Positions 1 to 12,353 of a stretch of DNA of 64,000 nucleotides are shown one piece after another. The translations under genes and the position numbers were made by a program. Location: positions 248,001 through 312,000 of the forward strand of contig BLAL01000303.1 of the NCBI GenBank assembly GCA_015698045.1, read 5' to 3'. The stretch is from Rhizophagus clarus (Eukaryota; Glomeromycota; Glomeromycetes; Glomerales; Glomeraceae). A model generated the notes under the pieces. The model was given only the letters and a program-made list of their open reading frames with translations, ran no database searches and had not been told where the DNA came from. How positions within the stretch are numbered: position 1 is the stretch's first letter; the number at the start of each line of letters is the position of its first letter.

Positions 1-361
1 TGTCAGTTTTTGGATATTGTGTTAAATTAAATAAACAAATATTCGATACGTTATTGGTTATGGTAAGTTACACCTTCGGCTCGCTTTTAACAAATTTTAT
101 ATAAATATAATCGAATTTGAACGAATTTAAATTAATTAATTTGCTACAATTTTTCATTAGTACCGGTTATCGATTTTTATATGGTACACAAATTCGTTTA
201 GTTATAAAGCGAATTAAGTGTACTGTTATTCCTTTCATTTTAAATTAACAACCAGTTTTATATGAAAAATTGTCTATCCTCTTTTTACCAATTCCCCTAA
301 TTAAATAAGTATTTTTTTTTTTTTTCTTTAAAAAAAAAAAAAAAAAAACCAAAAAAAAAAA
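1..361. other. 5' flank of the first gene
   Basis: AT-rich DNA with no supportable gene. The last 50 bases are long T and A runs that end directly at the first start codon, which is typical of untranslated leaders in this window. No promoter motif could be assigned with confidence. Confidence 0.5.
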
Positions 362-2363
362 ATGGTGCATAATAAATATACCTCACCTTATCAAAAACAA
401 GCTCAACCAACCTGTTTTCCTTTACGTTCAACCTCAAAATTGTTTAGAATATTCGCATTATTTACAACTATAATACTCATCTTAGTTACGTTTCAAAATC
501 TATATGGAAAAGTATATTTTACTTCTACCAAACCAATTATTAGTAAAAATAAAAAAATACCTAATGAAAATGACATAATAGTGGTTGTCGATGGCGAAAA
601 ACAAGGTTTAAGTCTACAGCCTATTTTTTGTCAATTATCAACTCAAAAGAACGTTAATACACATGTCGTAGTAACTGGTCAAAAACGTGGTTTAAGTAAA
701 ACACTTTTAACAAAATTATTAAATGAACAAAATTCTTCTTGTGAAGTGTTCATTTATGATTTAGATATTAAAACAAATAATGGAATTGGTACTTTAGATT
801 TAGTTTTTCAAGGAATAAATCACTTTATAAATCAAATTCAGCCAGACGTTCTGTTATATATTAAAAATCAAGATAATTATGCTATGCGTGGAGTTGAATC
901 TGCTTTAGTTGCAGCTTCTGATTTAGGTGTCACAGGCATATCGGTGCCGATTGAAGATATTAAACACTTGATTTGGTTAACACATTTACCGATCGAAGCA
1001 CTTAAATGTACGTATATATATAAAATATATGTATATATATACATATATATATATTTTTTTTTCGTTTAATAATAATTATTTTTATATATATGCTAATTAA
1101 TAAATTATAAAAATAGTTTGGAATACGATTAAAGTTCATATACAAGTCATTACGCAAGATCGTCCAGATTCATTGGCGCGTCTCATTCGATCTCTTAAGT
1201 CTTCCTATTATTTTGGAGATAAAATTAGTCTTACAATTAATATGGATAGAGGAGCGGATCCAGTAACGAAAGAATATTGTCACACTCTTGAGTGGCCTTT
1301 TGGTCAAAAGGATCTTCGTCATCGTATTGTGCAAGGTGGATTGATGGCAGCTGTTGTGGAATCATATTACCCTAACGATGATAATGATTATGCCGTGTTG
1401 TTAGAAGATGATGTTGAACTTTCACCATATTATTATGCATGGACAAAATTTAACATTCTCAAATATAGATATGGGCCCGATCGTGTTCATAGTAAACGCA
1501 TGTACGGAATTAGTTATTATGGATCTAAAGTTAATGAACTTAACTTATCAGGACGTAAACCGTTTGATCCCGTTATTCCTCTTGAGGGTACAAATTATCC
1601 GCTTCGTATACCATATCTTTGGCAGGTACCTTGTAGTTGGGGTGCTGTATTCTTTCCTGAAATATGGCGCGAATTTCATGATTATTTTCCTGCAAGATTA
1701 CAAGATTCGAATGGACTTCAAATACAAAATATTACAGTTCCTGAATCTCGATCAAATCATTGGAAGAACTCCTGGAAAAGATTTTTAATAGAACTTGTGT
1801 ACCTTCGTGGATATGTAATGCTTTATCCGAATTATGAAAATTTTCTGAGTTTTTCTACTAATCATGCTGAAGCAGGAGAACACATTCATCTTGCTGAAGG
1901 AGCCAAGCCGATCCAGGTCTTTGAAGTGCCTTTGATGGATGAGGATATAGTATTATCCGGATTACCTGGAGGTACTATGCCAAAATATACGGATCTACCA
2001 ACTTTAGATCTTTTAGGAAATCTCATTTCACAAGAAGAATTAATACAACGCGGAAGAGCTTTACATTCAGAAGTTTCATTATGCCCTCCAAATGATGAAT
2101 TAACTTTTGATTCACAAGATATTTTATGTTTGGATGAAGAAAAGAGACAAACTGCCATGAATGAAACTAATTTTATTAAGGAAAATAAGAAACAAGTTTC
2201 TCAAGCGATACACCTTATTTTAAATCATACTTTAGATAATAATGAAACAAGTATTGACCCTGAAAAATTATTAAATATCGTCTTAGAACTTTATAATAAT
2301 ACAGATTCATCAAATTCGACTTCAACAAATTTATTATTAATTGAAACAAATAAGAAAATATAA
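362..2363 (+). CDS. Type II membrane glycosyltransferase-like protein, two exons
   Basis: Exons 362-1007 and 1117-2363 join in phase across a 109-nt GT-AG intron and give 630 residues. The N-terminus is short and polar, followed by one hydrophobic segment at about residues 27-48, so the protein is probably a Golgi or ER type II membrane protein with a lumenal catalytic part. The lumenal part starts with a beta-strand and loop (QVITQDRPDSLARLIRSL) like the nucleotide-sugar entry of GT-A folds. About 80 residues on, the motif LLEDDVELS supplies the acidic residues expected to hold the metal and sugar nucleotide. Overall shape recalls the GNT-I-like and GT2-like fungal glycosyltransferases, but donor and acceptor cannot be told. 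The C-terminal 100 residues are Asn/Thr-rich and poorly structured. The start is the first ATG after the poly-A leader. The exact family is uncertain. Confidence 0.75.
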
Positions 2364-4342
2364 TACTTAAGTTCTATGTATCACGTGACAGTTGAATTGA
2401 CGGCTGATTTGTAATATAGAAAGCTAATATATTTATCTAATTAATAGATTGAAGAATAGACAAATGTGAATAATCATCCCTCATTGTCGTTTATGGTTTT
2501 TTTTTTCTAATATATATAATCTAATATTTTTAATTAAAATAATGTATTTAATTTATGTGTTAATAATAAAATTATAATCAATATTTTCAGTATTTTGTTA
2601 TCAATATATGCGTGCTTTTTATTTTAAGAGCTAATTTATGACACTATATATCAGATATGTGTAAAAACTTTACAGCTTATATTTGATAAGGAGTAAATTA
2701 TTATAGTTTAAACTCCTTTAATGATATTTTTAATTATAAAATATTTTTATAATATTATTAAAGTTTTAACAACAATAATTATTATGTTTTATCTTCAAAT
2801 TACAAAATCTGGGTTATATTTAGTTTGAATGCTGCGGGAAACTTTTCTTTACGGATACAATTGCAGTGGGTTCCAGTTGAATTTTGGAAACAAAGTTTTT
2901 GATATCGGAATCAAGTTTTTGACATCGGTACAGATATTTTGACATCGAAGTCGAATTTTTTGATGTTAGAATCCAAAATAGCGAAATTATCTTAAAAATA
3001 CTTACGGTCAGTTGTAAAATAACCACGAATTAGAATTCTCGTGATCTGTATTATAATAAATTTAATGATGAAAATTACTAATTTTGTAGTGTATACATAT
3101 ATTTCATTTGATCATTAACTTTTGATCATTAATATTAGTATTGACCATTAATAATATGGTCGGATTTCAATCATTGTATTAATTAAGTCAAAGGTTTTTT
3201 AGTATTAAAAACATTGTATACAAAAATAATTTTAATAAGTAATTTAAAAATTGTTATATAATTAACACAATATTTATATATTAGAATTTTATTCTAAAAT
3301 TTTGTAATACCCCTACTGAAATACTATAATTCCAATATTCCTAATAAGCTAAATTTGGCCAAGTTTTGATATTTGGCCAAAATTATTTCTGTATAGTACT
3401 TCTCATCTTAAGTAAAACCCCTGAAGTATTTTCAAACCCTAGTTTTTCTTGAATAAAGATCTGGAATACCATATGCAGTTCTTGAAATACCATATGCAGT
3501 AATAATTAGATACATTGTTACATTTTTTTTTTTGAATTTAGGAATTTAGAAAATATGTATGTACAGTACTTATAATGTAAATTTATACAATAGAAGATAA
3601 TTGTAATATAAGACATTCAATACATTCAATAAAGCCATATAATTTCCATCATATATAATCACATCAGCATGGTCCTTCTTTTAATTACATCATATATTTT
3701 TGGTCCAAGAAATGTGATTTTATAGGAGTTGGCTGTTTCATGTATTTGATAATTAATCAGATTTCTAGTACAGAAAATTTGAACATTAATGTGATAAACA
3801 AAAATTCAGTGTATTATGTATCTTACTCGAAAAGTAATTAAATGGAATTTTTTTTTTCCGGCCTCAAAGTTTCGTTCGCTATCTAAATGAAAAAGAATCA
3901 CATGATAAAATTATTTAAATTATTTCTCCTCAATTTTTGATCAACAGCGTGAATATGTCTATCTATGAATCATTTTTGGTTGAATTCTACTTAATCGTAG
4001 ATCGATTATGCGTGTTATATAAAATTTCTCGTTTCCTGTCGTTATCGTATTTAAACCGTTATAAATGAAATGTCCCGAAAATACACTCATTTAACTGTTT
4101 AAACAAAGAACAAAATGCTTCTTTAGGAAAGGACTATGCGCAACGGAGAAGTGCGGATTTTATTGTTTGCTTAGGAACACAGTACTAACACAGTGTTACA
4201 TAAATTGTCACGTGTTGCGGACTTTTTTTCCTTGTCCAAAAGTAAAATGATTTGCTATTTAAACTTGTGCCGCCAAAGATTAGAACTTAGAAACCTTACA
4301 TTTTTCTCTGCTGTTCATTTAACATCAACTCATCCTCCAACA
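2364..4342. other. Intergenic region, AT-rich with short repeats
   Basis: No gene is supportable in these 2 kb. Two small repeats are visible: a 20-base minisatellite at 2894-2974 and a 15-base direct repeat (AATACCATATGCAGT) around 3467-3506. The last 200 bases, less AT-rich, are probably the promoter and leader of the ubiquitin-conjugating enzyme gene. Confidence 0.5.
2894..2974. repeat. 20-bp minisatellite, four units
   Basis: Four head-to-tail units start at 2894, 2914, 2934 and 2954. Each follows the pattern A(G/T)(T/A)TTTTGA(T/C)ATCG plus a variable tail. The units have diverged by several bases, so the array is not recent. It lies in intergenic DNA. Confidence 0.6.
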
Positions 4343-5761
4343 ATGTCTAGTGCCGCCAATATCTTGTTGAAGCAGTTCAAAGGTGCGTGTTCTTTTAGAT
4401 GCCCTTTAACCTAACAAGAAAGGATTCAATTTCTAAAATTACATTTCTGTTCTTTAGAACTCTCAAGTAATCCGGTACCCGGGTTTACAGTTGCTTTGCG
4501 CGATGAAGAAAACGTCTTCGAATGGTAACGGTTCTTAGCTTATCTAATTTTCTTTCTTTCAGTTAAAAAGATCTAGTCTTTTTATTCTTAAGTATTCGTT
4601 TTACAGGGACGTTGGTATCATAGGAGCACCAAATACGATTTACGAAGGCGGTTACTTTAAGGTAGCTAACACACAAAGGACTTTTTATATTAAATTTGTA
4701 TAATAAATATATTGTGGACTGACGTCCTATTTTGATTTAAAGGCAACTCTCAAGTTCCCTAACGATTACCCATTTAACCCACCAACATTCAAATTCAACA
4801 ATGAGTTTTTCCACCCAAATGGTATGAATTGATGATTTTATATTAATAATCTTTAAATAAACTTTAGTTAATTTCTATATTCTTTAATTTTTTATATTAT
4901 TTGCATAATTAGTTTATATAGACGGAAGACTTTGCATATCTATTCTTCACCCACCAGGTGATGACCCAACTAGTGGTGAGACTGCTGCTGTAGGTTATAA
5001 GAGTGAAAGATAAAATTAATTGCGTAAGTATATGCAAAACTAAATGACTTCTTAAATTCTTGATTCTTAGGAACGTTGGAATCCCACTCAGAGCGTTGAA
5101 AGTATGTTTAAAATTACTTAATGCCGAATGTATGCAGTTGTTCACGTGACTAATCGTTAACTTTTTATAGGTATTCTAATCAGCATCGTCAGTCTAATGT
5201 CAGATCCAAATTGCTCAAGTCCAGCCAATGTGGTATGTATTGCAATACTATTTTGTTTATTTTCATTATATAAATTTTAACTAATACAATGTTCTAATTT
5301 TAGGATGCCGGGGTATGTAATAAATTATCATTCAGCTTTCTGAAAGGAATAAATATTAATCATTGTTTAAATCGGAATTTCTTTAGGTCATGTATCGTCT
5401 AGATCGGGAAGCTTATAATAGTCTTGTTCGATGTAAGTAAATATTTGCTTTTCTTGATATGTGTATATATTTGTTGACCCTTTAAATCCTTCATTTGAAA
5501 ATAGCTCAAGTCGAAGCATCAAAAAAGGATATTCCAGAAGGATTGAAAATACCAACTAGCAGTAAGTTATTTAAGAGTATATGTTTAGTTCGTAATGAAT
5601 ATAATCTGTATTAACACATTTTGTTCGCAGCCGATGATTTCGTCGTTCAGAAAAAGCAAACTGACGATGATCAGGATGAAAATTTCTGGTATGCGTCTGA
5701 TGAAGATGAAGATATCGACGAAGATATGGATGATTATATGTCTTCAGAGGATGAAGATTGA
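4343..5761 (+). CDS. CDC34: Ubiquitin-conjugating enzyme E2 of the Cdc34/UBE2R class, 11 exons
   Basis: Eleven exons (4343-4382, 4458-4524, 4607-4661, 4743-4821, 4913-4989, 5071-5101, 5171-5232, 5304-5312, 5387-5432, 5505-5561, 5631-5761) give an open frame of 217 residues with consistent phases. The UBC fold is clear: FPNDYPFNPPTFKF, then the active-site cysteine in GRLCISILHPPGDD. The extended acidic loop (GDDPTSGETAAERWNPTQS) marks the Cdc34/UBE2R class. The chain ends in a very acidic tail of about 35 residues, as in Cdc34, where it binds the SCF ligase. The role would be K48-linked chain building on SCF substrates in cytosol and nucleus. Exon 8 is only 9 nt (Asp-Ala-Gly). It restores the conserved NVDA-VMYR segment, so it is considered real. 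Confidence 0.93.
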
Positions 5762-6204
5762 AATTAACCTTATTAAATGTTCAAACTTATTCGATGATTA
5801 ATTTTTCGATTTTTTCTAGAATAATTTTAATTCACGAGTACGATAAAATTTTATGCCCATTTAAGAACATTTTAGTCTTGGCATATTATTTTCCTTTATA
5901 AATTGTAACATATAAAACTTTTTCCTGTAAATTGCTGTTTACTTTTTCCATTTCATACACTGTGGGCATTTTTCTTTTAAATAAGAAAACAAACTTAGAA
6001 ATAATAAAGATTTGGGACATTTGAGTAATTTATATATATATATATATTATTTTATTAATTCGATCGATTAATTTATTCAAGAACAAATATGAAAACAATA
6101 ACCCTTATGTGCATCTTTTGTAAATTAAAAATTATTCAATAATTTTTCTCAAAAAAAAAAAAAAAAAAATAATAAAAAAAAATAGATTATATTATAATCG
6201 TTTT
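5762..6204. other. Convergent intergenic region
   Basis: This is the shared 3' region of the E2 gene (+) and the eS4 gene (-). It has a TA repeat around 6030-6050 and a poly-A run near 6150. AATAAA-like signals occur near 6004, but no discrete terminator can be fixed. Confidence 0.4.
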
Positions 6205-7464
6205 TTATTCCTTCAAAGCACGGCGTCTATTAAATTAAATACAAATTATTAGTAATATTAAGAGTAATTAAAAGAATTCAAAATATAACATACCTATCAC
6301 GTTCTTCGGCAATTGTGAGCTTTTTAAAATAATTTCAGAAAGTTATCATTAATGATAAAATTTAATATGAATTTCATGAATTAAAATTAAAATGGTCACT
6401 TAACACTTACTTTAACACCTTTGCCCTTTGGTAACGAAATCCACGGTTTATTACCCTCACCAATGACAAAGACATTTATAAGACGAGTGGCGAATTGTCT
6501 ATCAACGGAATCTTTAACGTGTACAATATCAAAGCCACCTATGTGTCGTTCTCTATAAACATAGGATAGAATTAAATGCCCAAAGGTTTATTAATATATA
6601 ACAGTAATAATCAATATCAATACGAACCTGTGCGTAATGACCCCGACTCTTCCCATATTTCTACCACCTGTTATCATGGCTACATTTCCGACTTCAAATT
6701 TGATAAAATCAGTGATTTTGTTGGACTCTAAATCAAATCTGATCGTATCGTTAACCTTAATTAAAGGATCAGGATAACGAATGGTACGACCATCGTGAGT
6801 TACAATGTATGGTATGCCCTTAGGACCAACTTGAACCTTTTTAACTTTAGCTAATTTATATTTAGCCTCATCTGCAGTGATTCTGTGAACAGTAAATCGA
6901 CCTTTTGTATCATAAATTAGTCTAAAATGTTCGCCATTTCTTTCGATCGTGATAACATCTAACAACAAAATATTATATTTTGGATTTGTTTATTATTATT
7001 TTTTTTTTTTTTTCTTTCCAAAAAAAAACGCAATAATAAAAGCTATTAAATGTCTTACCCATAAAACCGGCAGGGTACGTTGTATCGGTTCGAACTTTGC
7101 CATCAACCTTCACAAGACGTTGCATCAAAATACTTTGTACTTCTTTGCTAGTAAGAGCATACTTGAGGCGGTTCCTCAAAAAGATAACAAGGGGTAAACA
7201 CTCACGGAGCTTATGAGGACCAGGAGACGGTCTTGGAGCCTAATCAACCAACCGCGATTTAATTATAAACCATGATTTAAAAAAAAATTAAGCCTAAAAT
7301 GATTTTCTAAAGATGAATACATACATAAGTCCCCGTGAGTTTATCTAACATCCAGTGTTTTGGAGCGTTAAGTCGTTTCAAATGTTTCCTTGGTCCACGA
7401 GCCTATCATTTAAAGATAAATTAAATTCACTGAATTATATAAATCAAGATACATATCAAACCAT
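6205..7464 (-). CDS. RPS4: 40S ribosomal protein eS4, seven exons
   Basis: In transcript order the exons are 7462-7464, 7325-7402, 7059-7239, 6628-6958, 6411-6552, 6294-6319 and 6205-6226, giving 260 residues, the usual eS4 length (about 260). The N-terminus [20 protein letters not shown] and the central blocks [21 protein letters not shown] and [13 protein letters not shown] are diagnostic. The family has an S4-type RNA-binding part followed by a KOW motif, here around [16 protein letters not shown]. It is a structural component of the small ribosomal subunit. The first exon would hold only the ATG, with a weak donor (gtttga), so the start is slightly less sure than the rest. The gene is divergent from RPN1. 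Confidence 0.94.
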
Positions 7465-7939
7465 TTTTGATATAAAATTTAACAACTGGTTAACGAGAAC
7501 AGCCAATAAATAAATAGAACAATTTGTGACGTTAGAAGTCGATTAATTATCATATCAAATCTATTATTTCTTTCTTATTTAATCATGGATGGATGGTATA
7601 ATTGATATTTTGATAATTTTTTTGTTGAAAAAAAAAAAGAAAATCATTTCATCGAATTTGATAGAAAGAACAGCGAGTCATCAAAGGAAATATAAGGATA
7701 CCAATTATCGCGAGAACATACCATTGCTAACTTTTTTAGTTAAACCAATGAGCAAAGAGGAGGAATTATTTTTCGAGATATTAAGGTGTTATATAGTAAA
7801 AAAAAAAAAAAAAATTTTAATGATGACGTAGGATCTGATAATTTTTGACAGATCATTTCGAAAAAAAAGCTTACGTATATCTAGAATAACGTACGACAAT
7901 AAAGAATTCTCGTTTTTTTTTACTTAAAATTTGTTAAAA
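7465..7939. other. Divergent promoter region between eS4 and Rpn1
   Basis: These 475 bp separate the start codons of the eS4 gene (-) and the RPN1 gene (+) and must carry both promoters. There are poly-A and poly-T runs but no recognisable proteasome-associated element. The open frame at 7589-7831 is judged fortuitous. Confidence 0.45.
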
Positions 7940-10900
7940 ATGGCTCGAGACACTGTGAAAAATGTCCCTCCAGCTGAGGAAACTTCGAATAAGGATAAAC
8001 AAAAGGCAAAGGAGGAAAATGAAGCCAAAACTGATGGAGAGAAAAAAGACGAGTTCGAAGAATTAGTAAGTTTTACTTGATTGGTTACCTAGGCGTCGTT
8101 ATAGTTTCACACCATTATTGACGGGCTTACTTGAAGTTAATACTTGACTGGGAACTCGTAAAGCGCGTTCGCTAAGTTGATACGCACCTTCTTCCTAAAA
8201 TATTTTGGTAGAACCTTTCTAAAGATACCCACACGCTAAACACGCATTGATAACTTTATTACATGTTTACAGTCGGAAGAAGATCTCCAATTAAAGAATG
8301 AATTGGAAATGTTAGTAGAAAGATTGAAGGTGAGAGAAATATTAATCATAACTTATTTAATTTATTGTAAATCGATTGAGAAAGATTATTTTTTTTTTTA
8401 AAAAAAACAAAGTTAATTTGGTCAATTGATCATGTGTAGGAAGGAGACGTTAATCTTCATAGACCAGCATTAGAAAGCCTTCGAACGTTAATTCGTACAT
8501 CTACCAGTTCAATGACCTCCGTCCCAAAACCACTGAAGTTTTTAAGGCCTCATTACGTTACCGTAACTGACGTTTACGAGAACTGGCTACCAGGTGATAA
8601 CAAGGTAATGATTATACAAAACGAATAATGATCCATATTTTAATTTTTTTTAATAACATATATCCCTTTTAGTTATTCCTAGCAGACATTCTGTCAGTGT
8701 TAGCAATGACTTACGATGAAGGTAAAAGGGATTCTTTGAAATATAGACTGCAGGGATCACGTGAAGATCCAGGTTCTTGGGGGCACGAATACGTGAGGTG
8801 AGTATCCGATGCTTCTATGCTGAATTGTTCAAACTTATTTGTATTAATAATTATTATTATAATTTCAAAGACATTTATCAACCGAAATCGGCCAGGAATA
8901 TGTCTACCGTACAGAGAAAGAGCTTAGCACGGACGATCTCATGGCACTTGCTTTAGAGATTGTTCCATTTTTCTTAAAACATAATGCTGAAGCCGATGCT
9001 GTTGACTTGTTGCTAGAATTGGAAGCAATTGATCAACTACCTCAATATGTAGATAAAGATACATATGCACGTGTTTGCCTCTATATGGTTAGGTACAAAT
9101 TATCAAAAAACAACTTTAGATATATATATATTTTTTTTACATTACTGAATTATTGTTTGATATATATACGTATATTTCAGCTGTGTTAACTTGTTAGTAC
9201 CCCCAGATGATATACTATTTTTGCGCACAGCTCATCAAATTTATCGTCAGCATGATAAATATACTGAAGCTGTTTCTCTAGCTATTAGGCTTGGAGACCA
9301 TGATTTGATAAAGGAAGATTTTGAAGCAGCAGGACATATAGATGCGTACGTTTTCTTTATATTTATTATCATTCGTGATAATAAGGATCTAATTGACTAC
9401 TTTTTGGTTTCCAAAGACTTTTGCAAAAGCAAATCGCTTTTCAACTGGGAAGACAACAAATTGACATCCCCGAGATTGAAGATGAAAAGCTTAAGGAAAT
9501 ATTGAGTAATTCACACTTAACTAAACATTTCATTGCTCTCGCAAAAGAGTTGGATGTTCTCGAACCAAAGACACCTGAAGATATTTACAAGAGTCATCTA
9601 GAAAATATTCGTTAGTAACATGTGTTTTATTTTATACTTTTTTTAGGTTTAATATATTAGAATAACATTAATCCCATATAATTACTTAAGGATCGGGTTT
9701 TACGAGCGGAAATGTTGATTCAGCACGTCAAAATTTAGCATCCACTTTTGTGAATGCTTTTGTTAATGCTGGATTTACTAATGATAAATTAATTTCAATA
9801 GAAGATGGCACAACGTGGATTTATAAAAATAAAGACAATGGTAAAGTATTAGTTATATATTAGCATAATAAAATTTATAAATACTTACATATGAAATCTT
9901 TTAATTTGTAGGAATGTTGAGCGCAGCTGCTTCTATCGGTATGATTATGCTATGGGATGTTGATCTTGGATTGTCACATGTTGATAAATATTTATATTCT
10001 CCTGAAGATCATATTCAAGTAAGTTATAATCAACGTTTAATGTCTAAATAATTGATTTACAAATGTTTCATTTTCGTTTAGGCTGGCGCTCTTCTTGCCA
10101 TCGGGCTTATAAATACTGGAGTTCGTAATGAGAATGATCCAGCTTTTGCTTTGCTTTCAGAACATATTGAAAAACCAAAAGCAATGATGCGAATTAGTGC
10201 TATAGTTGGGTAAGATAAATATGTAAAAAACATATATATGTATATTTTTTTTTTTTTATCATGGTGGAGAAATATATAACTAATAGTATTATTAAATATT
10301 GCGATTTTACTGTTAGTCTTGGTATGGCGTATTCTGGGTCTCACAGAGAAGATGTTCTAGAATTATTATCTCCATTCATTAGTGATACTACATTAAGTAT
10401 GGAAATTGCTTCACTTGCAGCTCTATCGTTGGGATTGGTATTTGTAGGATCTTGCCATGGAGATATTTCAAGTACAATATTACAAACAATGATGGAACGT
10501 GATGAATCCCAATTAAAAGAAAGTTGGGGGAGGTTTATGGGTCTCGGGTTAGCCTTATTATATCTTGGTAAGCTTGGTTTTCTTTCTTATATTTTATAAC
10601 ATTGTATTAAGTGGAGGGATTGACAAGTAATTTTAAATAAATAGGAAAGCAAGATGCTGCTGAGGCAACTCTAGAAACTTTGAAAGTTATTGAGCATCCT
10701 ATTGGTAAACAGGTCAGAGTATTGGTAGAAATTTGTTCTTATGCAGGTAAATTAAATAGCAAACCTTGAATAACTCAATTAGATAAATACTAATTCATAT
10801 ATGTTATTTATCAAGGAACTGGAAATGTACTTAAAGTCCAGGGTATGCTGCACGTATGCAATGACCATTTAGATAAAGAGAAAGAGGATGATTTGCACCA

Positions 10901-11906
10901 GGCTTTTGCTGTATTAGGTGTAGCTCTGATAGCTATGGGTGAAGATATTGGTGCTGAAATGGCGTTAAGGTCATTCAACCATTTGGTAAGATTTTTTTTT
11001 TCTGATTATTTTATTTAATACGATGTCTTAATATATTTAAATAATTTCATTTATTACGTAGATGCATTATGGTGAGCCAGTGATTCGTCGTGCAGTTCCT
11101 CTTGCATTGGGATTGCTGTGTGCCTCTAATCCACTTCTTAATGTCCTTGAAACATTAAGTAAATATTCTCATGATAATGATGCAGATGTTGCTATCAATG
11201 CTATTTTTGCAATGGGTCTTGTTGGGGCAGGAACCAATAATGCACGATTGGCACAAATGCTGAGACAACTTGCATCATATTATCATAAAGAACCAAATTG
11301 CTTATTTATGGTTCGAATTTCACAGGTAAACATTTTATTATTGCTTATTTTGTCAGCATGGTAATGTTCTATTGACGAGTTATATATTCTAGGGTTTATT
11401 ACATATGGGCAAAGGGACAATATCAATTAATCCATATCATTCTGATCGTCAATTAATGTCACCTGTTGGTATAGCCGGCCTTTTAGCAACCTTAGTTGCT
11501 TTTACTGATACTAAGACATTTATACTGGGCAGATACCATTGGTTCTTATATTACTTGGTTACTGCGATGTATCCAAGATTCTTGATTACGCTTGATGAAA
11601 ATTTGAATAGTTTGCCGGTTACTGTTCGTGTAGGACAGGCTGTTGACGTAGTAGGACAGGCAGGAAGACCAAAGACTATTACAGGATTTCAAACACATTC
11701 AACACCTGTCTTGCTGGCACATTCAGAACGTGCTGAGTTGGCTACAGAAGAATGTATCCTTTTTGTAAAAGAAATATTTTTATTATAATTAATTATGTAT
11801 TGTCTTAACCTTTTTTTATGAAATAGATATATCGTTATCTCACGTTCTTGAAGGATTTGTTTTGTTACGCAAGAATCCTGACTTTATGGAAGAAGATAAA
11901 GAATAA
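7940..11906 (+). CDS. RPN1: 26S proteasome regulatory subunit Rpn1 (PSMD2), 16 exons
   Basis: Sixteen exons (7940-8065, 8273-8329, 8440-8604, 8673-8797, 8871-9092, 9181-9345, 9417-9610, 9691-9840, 9912-10018, 10082-10209, 10317-10567, 10645-10746, 10816-10985, 11062-11325, 11393-11753, 11827-11906) give 888 residues in one frame, close to human PSMD2 (about 908). A charged Lys/Glu-rich N-terminus is followed by helical solenoid. The proteasome/cyclosome repeats are visible as Ala/Gly-rich pairs such as [27 protein letters not shown] and [14 protein letters not shown]. The C-terminus ([12 protein letters not shown]) matches the conserved end. Rpn1 is a base subunit of the 19S particle that docks ubiquitin-like shuttle factors and Ubp6. 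Nothing is abnormal in the gene. Confidence 0.95.
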
Positions 11907-12353
11907 TAATAATTTAGCACTACTAAAATTTTATTATTTTATCAATGATATAATGTCATCGATAATTTGTAATTGGTAATTGAATGTTTATAAATATTAC
12001 GAGATTAGAGAAGTGAATTTGTAAAGATGCAATTATATAATCGTGAAATCTTTTTATGAAATAGATAAAAATTTTTATTGAATTTAATTTTATATATTTA
12101 ACTTATTTTTTGTTAGAATTTTTTTTTTTTTAGAAAAAACCAAAATAATTTTATAAATCATTGTAAATTTTAATTGGTCCACAACATATATTATTTTTTA
12201 AAATATGGTTGTGGGTTGTTTTTCTCTGACTGAATATTGCAAAACGGGACACTCCGTCATGTGCTTACAGCTAATAGACAACCCGGCAACTCGGTAACCC
12301 GAGGATATCAATTTATCATCCATGTAGATTCGAGCTACGTGTACTGTCCAAAA
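11907..12353. other. Intergenic region between RPN1 and DPH1
   Basis: The two genes are on the same strand. The region is AT-rich with T-runs near 12118. About 120 bp of higher GC before the DPH1 start is probably its leader. No further gene was seen. Confidence 0.45.

Noticed and set aside
7589-7831. 80-codon frame between eS4 and Rpn1
   Set aside because: It is made of A-runs and has no recognisable motif; it lies in a shared promoter region.
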